Shown: in pieces, positions 6,911 to 9,114 of the stretch
How positions within the stretch are numbered: position 1 is the stretch's first letter
Layout of the letters: the number at the start of each line of letters is the position of its first letter
NCBI GenBank assembly: GCA_038063315.1
Contig: JBBTVI010000014.1
Span: 1-9,114, forward strand
DNA length: 9,114 bases
Source of the DNA: JBBTVI01 sp038063315
Lineage (GTDB): Bacteria > Patescibacteriota > Minisyncoccia > Sungbacterales > HO2-52-23
Reading direction: 5' to 3'
Notes under the pieces: generated by a model
The model's database searches: none
What the model was told of the DNA's origin: nothing
Seen by the model: only the letters and a program-made list of their open reading frames with translations
Position numbers and translations under genes: made by a program

Positions 6911-6927
6911 AGGGTTCTTTTTGTTTT
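6892..6927 (+). terminator. Intrinsic terminator, possibly acting as an attenuator before the tRNA-like element
   Basis: AAAGGAACC (6892-6900) pairs with GGTTCTTTT (6913-6921) over 9 bp including one G-T pair, with a 12-base loop and a T-rich tail, TTTTTGTTTT. It would end both hisS readthrough and the short transcript from 6850. The leader ORF ends inside its loop. Confidence 0.7.
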
Positions 6928-6947
6928 ATGGTACCTCTTGTGGATCC

Positions 6948-7019
6948 GGGCCCGTGATGTATGAAGTAACATTCTGCCATTGACAAGCAGATAAGCGGGT
7001 GCGAACCCCGCCGGGTCCA
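6948..7019 (+). tRNA. tRNA-Val(GAC)-like element with non-canonical loops; possible pseudo-tRNA
   Basis: A 72-base cloverleaf folds with acceptor GGGCCCG/CGGGTCC (one G-T pair), discriminator A73, a short D stem ATG/CAT, anticodon stem TCTGC/GCAGA and a solid T stem GCGGG/CCCGC. The anticodon loop CATTGACAA has 9 bases, two more than normal; ignoring the extra AT it reads C-T-GAC-A-A, a valine GAC loop. The D loop TATGAAGTAA lacks the usual GG, and the T loop TGCGAAC has G in place of the T that becomes pseudouridine 55. These paired losses remove the normal D-loop/T-loop contact. If a 7-base loop is forced, the anticodon could be read as TGA. CCA is not encoded. It may be a decaying tRNA or a tRNA mimic. 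Confidence 0.55.
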
Positions 7020-7022
7020 CGC

Positions 7023-7052
7023 AAAAAACCTCATCATACGATGGGATTTTTT
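7023..7052 (+). terminator. Terminator after the tRNA-like element
   Basis: A hairpin begins 4 bases past the discriminator base. AAAAAA-CC-TCATC pairs with GATGGG-A-TTTTTT around an ATAC loop, with one C-A mismatch, followed by TTTTTTGTTTT. It marks the probable 3' end of the transcription unit starting at 6850. Confidence 0.65.
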
Positions 7053-7091
7053 GTTTTGCCGTAGAAATAATCGTTTCGGCGAAGCGAAACC

Positions 7092-7124
7092 AAAAATCGC
7101 GTCCGTGTCAGACGGACGCGATTT
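7092..7124 (-). terminator. Terminator of rplU, overlapping its last codons
   Basis: AAATCGCGTCCGT and its exact complement form a 13-bp stem with the 5-base loop GTCAG (7107-7111). On the minus strand a TTTTTGG tail follows. The rplU stop codon (7110-7108) lies in the loop, so coding and termination signals share bases. The symmetry means it could also stop plus-strand transcripts. Confidence 0.8.
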
Positions 7125-7416
7125 CTATTTCCGTAAAATGCTGGCGGTGCCCTTTCTTTTTCCGATAGCGGGTTTTTGCGTGATACCGGAAAACAATGAT
7201 TTTGCGGTTGCGGCCATGGCGCAAAACCCGCGCGCCGACTGCCACATCCTTGATATAGGGCGCGCCGATATCCGTCTTTGCATCGTCCGAACGCAAAAGC
7301 ACCTTTTCAAGCCGAATCTCCGCATCGGCAGCCGCGTCCAATTTCTCCACCTTTAGTTTTTGCCCGGGGGAAACAAGATACTGCTTCCCGCCGGTCTCGA
7401 TAACAGCGAATGGCAT
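7108..7416 (-). CDS. rplU: Large ribosomal subunit protein bL21
   Basis: The 102-residue product matches bL21 over its full usual length of about 100-105. It opens with the family's AVIETGGKQYLVSPGQKLKVEKL and ends with the basic 23S rRNA-binding tail, GRNRKIIVFRYHAKTRYRKKKGHRQ, then FTEIEIASV. It is a structural component of the 50S subunit. I set the start at the ATG at 7416, which gives MPFAVIETGG; a longer upstream reading would translate intergenic repeats and is rejected. A TTGCCT-17-TAACCT promoter ends 10 bases before this ATG and there is no Shine-Dalgarno sequence, so the leader is at most a few bases. The usual partner rpmA (bL27) is not adjacent: a terminator follows directly. Confidence 0.96.
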   Translation of the reverse strand: MPFAVIETGGKQYLVSPGQKLKVEKLDAAADAEIRLEKVLLRSDDAKTDIGAPYIKDVAVGARVLRHGRNRKIIVFRYHAKTRYRKKKGHRQHFTEIEIASV

Positions 7417-7426
7417 AATGTCAAAT

Positions 7427-7455
7427 AGGTTAGCACGGGATGGGCAAAAAGGCAA
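7427..7455 (-). promoter_or_regulatory. rplU promoter
   Basis: TTGCCT (7455-7450), a 17-base spacer and TAACCT (7432-7427). The predicted start, 7 bases on, falls on an ATT immediately before the ATG, so the 5' leader would be about 3 bases. Confidence 0.6.
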
Positions 7456-7481
7456 TATGTGGAATGGTAACTTCTCACCGC

Positions 7482-7529
7482 CGTCATTGCGAGCGACCAC
7501 GAGTCGTCGAGGGGGCGCGCGGCAATCCA
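7482..7529 (+). repeat. CATTGCGAG-family repeat, diverged unit
   Basis: It begins CGTCATTGCGAGCGACC and ends GCGGCAATCCA. The interior (ACGAGTCGTCGAGGGGGC) differs from the other copies and includes the small palindrome CGACCACGAGTCG. It faces the same way as the unit starting at 7537. Confidence 0.8.
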
Positions 7530-7536
7530 TTTCGAC

Positions 7537-7616
7537 CGTCATTGCGAGCCGAACGCGAAGCAATCCAGGATTTTGGATTGCTTCGTCGTCCTGCAGCAGG
7601 CCTCCTCGCAATGACG
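7537..7616. repeat. CATTGCGAG-family inverted pair (hairpin) between rmuC and rplU
   Basis: A forward unit (7537-7567, ending GAAGCAATCCA) and a reverse unit (7574-7616, starting TGGATTGCTTCG and ending CGCAATGACG) are separated by only six bases. Together they can form a long hairpin. No other terminator is visible between the rmuC stop and the rplU promoter, so this hairpin may serve that role. Confidence 0.9.
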
Positions 7617-7650
7617 CATGTAATGACGGTATTGATAAGGCTGTGAGGGG

Positions 7651-8712
7651 TTACGATGCATCCCTCTCCACTCCCTTCTCAATCGCCATCGGTTCGATTC
7701 CCGGGCGCTCGCCCGAAATCCGCAAAACATCTTTATCAATCTTGCCCAGTTCCTTGTAAGCGCTGTTAAAACTGGATACGGTTGTCCCTAAATGCGTGCC
7801 AAGTTTCTGCATATACGCCTCGTAGCTTGCGAGGTGCCGGCCGAGCTCCTGCACGCGCTTCATGATCTCTTTTGCCGACTCCTCCACCTGGAGCGCGCGC
7901 AACCCTTGCATCACCATTTTTAGATGCGCAAGAAGCGTCGTCGGCGAGACGATGTGCACCTTTTTCTCGATAAATGCATACTCAATGAGGTCGCGCGTAT
8001 TGACCTTCGCCGTGCCCACCTGATTGACCAGGAGATCGTAATAAATCCCTTCCGCGGGAATAAACATAAACGCGAAATCAAAAGTCCCCTCCTCGGGACG
8101 GACGTATTTTGCGGTCTCATCAATGCGGTTTTTAAGGTCCTGTTTGAATTGCTTTTCCAGTCGCTCGCGCTCGGCCGCATCCGTCTCCTCACGAATACGG
8201 TTGTAATTCTCCAGAGAAAATTTGGAATCCACCGGAATAATTTTGTCCTTGACGAAAATTGCGGCATCCACAATCAGGTCGCGGCCGTTCTCGTCCTTGC
8301 CCAGTTTATATTGCATCTGGTACATCCCTGGCGGGAAAACATTTTTAAGAAGCGTCTCAAGATAATACTCGCCCAATATCCCGCGCTGCTTCGGATTTTT
8401 GAGAATATCCTGAAGCCCGCGGAGCTGATCCGCGAAATTCACCACCTGCTGGTTTGTCGCATCCAATTTCGCGAGACGCTCCGTCACCTCCTGAACGATC
8501 CGCGTGCTCGCGCCAAACTGCGTCTGCATCATCCGCGTTGATTCGCCGAGACGGCCGTCGAGCATCCGCGTGATCTCATTGATCTGATTCTGCAAAAGCA
8601 CCAGGCCGCCGGTCTCATCCTTTTCATTCGCGCCCCCGCGCCCCAGACGCCAAAAAATGACCGCGAACCCGGCCGCAATAAGAACAATAACGATCAAAAA
8701 CTCTATGCTCAT
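7651..8712 (-). CDS. rmuC: RmuC family DNA recombination protein, membrane anchored
   Basis: The 353-residue protein has one N-terminal membrane segment (about 4-23, IEFLIVIVLIAAGFAVIFW), a coiled-coil-rich region to about 105 (LLQNQINEITRMLDGRLGE, QEVTERLAKLDATNQQ), then the RmuC domain. The domain shows the family's nuclease-like core: PKQRGILGEYYLETLL, GRDLIVDAAIFVKDKIIPVDSKF with the acidic D...DSK pattern, and FMFIPAEGIYYDLL. RmuC limits inversions at short inverted repeats in E. coli; its biochemistry is poorly known. I chose the ATG at 8712 (MSIEFLIV) over an upstream in-frame start because it opens directly into the membrane helix and lies 7 bases after a TATACT box. There is no Shine-Dalgarno sequence. 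Its presence in a locus full of inverted repeats is suggestive but may be coincidental. Confidence 0.95.
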   Translation of the reverse strand: MSIEFLIVIVLIAAGFAVIFWRLGRGGANEKDETGGLVLLQNQINEITRMLDGRLGESTRMMQTQFGASTRIVQEVTERLAKLDATNQQVVNFADQLRGLQDILKNPKQRGILGEYYLETLLKNVFPPGMYQMQYKLGKDENGRDLIVDAAIFVKDKIIPVDSKFSLENYNRIREETDAAERERLEKQFKQDLKNRIDETAKYVRPEEGTFDFAFMFIPAEGIYYDLLVNQVGTAKVNTRDLIEYAFIEKKVHIVSPTTLLAHLKMVMQGLRALQVEESAKEIMKRVQELGRHLASYEAYMQKLGTHLGTTVSSFNSAYKELGKIDKDVLRISGERPGIEPMAIEKGVERDAS

Positions 8713-8719
8713 GCCATTC

Positions 8720-8748
8720 AGTATAGATGTGACGCGTGATGTTGGCAA
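8720..8748 (-). promoter_or_regulatory. rmuC promoter
   Basis: TTGCCA (8748-8743), a 17-base spacer and TATACT (8725-8720), then exactly 7 bases to the ATG at 8712. The predicted transcription start is the A of the start codon, indicating a leaderless message. Confidence 0.7.
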
Positions 8749-8786
8749 ATTTTTCGGAAAACTGACGCAACATCTATTCTTATGTC

Positions 8787-8893
8787 TGTCATTCCCGCCC
8801 TTCGACTGCGCTCAGGGTAAACTCTGACAGGAATCCAGATTTCTTTTTCCTCAATAAGTCAAAACCTGGACCCCCGCCTCCGCGGGGGTGACA
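8787..8893. repeat. Second dispersed repeat family: TGTCATTCCCGC inverted pair
   Basis: TGTCATTCCCGC (8787-8798) and the end GCGGGGGTGACA (8882-8893) form an imperfect inverted repeat, with inner parts GGAATCCAG (8831-8839) and CCTGGACCCCCGCC (8865-8878). This matches the common 'GTCATTCCCGCGAAGGCGGGAATCC' type of bacterial intergenic repeat, unrelated to the CATTGCGAG family. The left arm also contains CCCTTCGACTGCGCTCAGGG, itself an imperfect palindrome. It lies between the rmuC promoter and the terminator of the upstream gene. Confidence 0.8.
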
Positions 8894-8912
8894 TCAAGAC
8901 GCGTAAGTCCGG

Positions 8913-8941
8913 AAAATAAAACGGGGAGATTTCTCTCCCCG
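8913..8941 (-). terminator. Terminator of the membrane-protein gene at the right edge
   Basis: On the minus strand CGGGGAGA-GAAA-TCTCCCCG forms an 8-bp GC-rich hairpin followed by TTTTATTTT, starting 6 bases past the stop codon at 8947. Confidence 0.9.
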
Positions 8942-8946
8942 ATGCT

Positions 8947-9114
8947 CTATGCATTAATCCCCGCAGGTTCCCTTTGCTCAGCGGCATCACGCGTCTCGTT
9001 TGCGCTGTACTCATACGCCGGCTGTCCCATAATGCGAATGATAGCGGTCGTTGCAAAGTGCGCCGATACAAAACCCGCGACAAGAAAGACCAACCGCGTC
9101 GCCAAAACCAGCAG
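8947..9114 (-). CDS. C-terminal part of a small membrane protein, continuing past the window
   Basis: The minus strand is open from the window edge for 55 codons and ends in TAG. The visible part starts with a hydrophobic helix (LLVLATRLVFLVAGFVSAHF, then ATTAII) and ends in a charged, probably cytoplasmic or periplasmic tail, GQPAYEYSANETRDAAEQRE. A strong terminator follows within 6 bases, which supports this frame over the overlapping alternatives. I recognise no family. The start codon and N-terminus lie outside the window, so length and number of membrane segments are unknown. Confidence 0.7.
   Translation of the reverse strand: MLVLATRLVFLVAGFVSAHFATTAIIRIMGQPAYEYSANETRDAAEQREPAGINA

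Noticed and set aside
6757..7020. Minus-strand frame starting MDPAGFAPAYLLVNG
   Set aside because: This is the antisense translation of the tRNA-like element, a known type of false protein prediction, and it also runs across a terminator and into hisS.
6850..7058. Possible tmRNA (short tag-like ORF plus tRNA-like 3' end)
   Set aside because: Both acceptor strands lie within 72 bases, the tRNA-like part has an anticodon arm, and the ORF lies outside the acceptor pair; a tmRNA would enclose the tag between the two halves.
7417..7611. N-terminal extension of rplU to an upstream start
   Set aside because: The extra 65 residues translate intergenic repeats and the rplU promoter; bL21 proteins start at the AVIETGGKQY segment.
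8713..8748. Twelve-residue N-terminal extension of rmuC
   Set aside because: It would start inside the -35 of a good promoter; the ATG at 8712 fits the leaderless pattern and opens the membrane helix.
8859..9083. Minus-strand frame of 74 codons at the right edge
   Set aside because: It overlaps a repeat and the terminator, and a different frame encodes a membrane helix and ends just before that terminator.

Overview
The window looks like chromosomal DNA from a Candidate Phyla Radiation (Patescibacteria), probably Parcubacteria-like, genome of medium GC. The assignment is an inference. It rests on short gene spacing, a very large secreted LamG/Ig-like protein, a four-helix-bundle 'S23' protein, bacterial bL21 and RmuC beside a histidyl-tRNA synthetase, dispersed palindromic repeats beginning CATTGCGAG, and an almost complete lack of Shine-Dalgarno sequences. 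In place of ribosome binding sites, most genes have a sigma70-like -10 hexamer only 6 to 8 bases before the ATG, so most mRNAs here should be leaderless.

Layout. Positions 1-350 hold a small GIY-YIG nuclease gene (minus strand) packed tightly between two oppositely oriented copies of the CATTGCGAG repeat. Positions 576-4574 (minus) encode a 1332-residue exported multidomain protein, whose gene carries a 99-bp copy of the same paired repeat inserted in frame. A strong hairpin terminator, a doubtful 35-codon ORF, tRNA-His(GTG) and a four-helix-bundle protein gene follow, all on the minus strand. hisS runs divergently on the plus strand (5445-6842).

A near-consensus promoter overlaps the hisS stop codon. 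It drives a short leaderless ORF ending in a terminator hairpin, then a tRNA-Val(GAC)-like element with non-canonical D, T and anticodon loops, then a second terminator. Two stretches near the 5' end of this transcript are complementary to the anticodon arm of the tRNA-like element. Converging on it from the right are rplU (7108-7416, minus), a three-unit repeat cluster, rmuC (7651-8712, minus), a second repeat family, and the 3' end of a gene for a small membrane protein (8947-9114, minus) that continues beyond the window.

Most genes are unrelated housekeeping or surface functions with their own promoters rather than one pathway. Two parts may be undescribed systems. The first is the GIY-YIG gene sitting exactly where other copies of the repeat pair have only a short spacer, resembling a nuclease-linked mobile palindrome. 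The second is the promoter, leader ORF, terminator and tRNA-like unit downstream of hisS.
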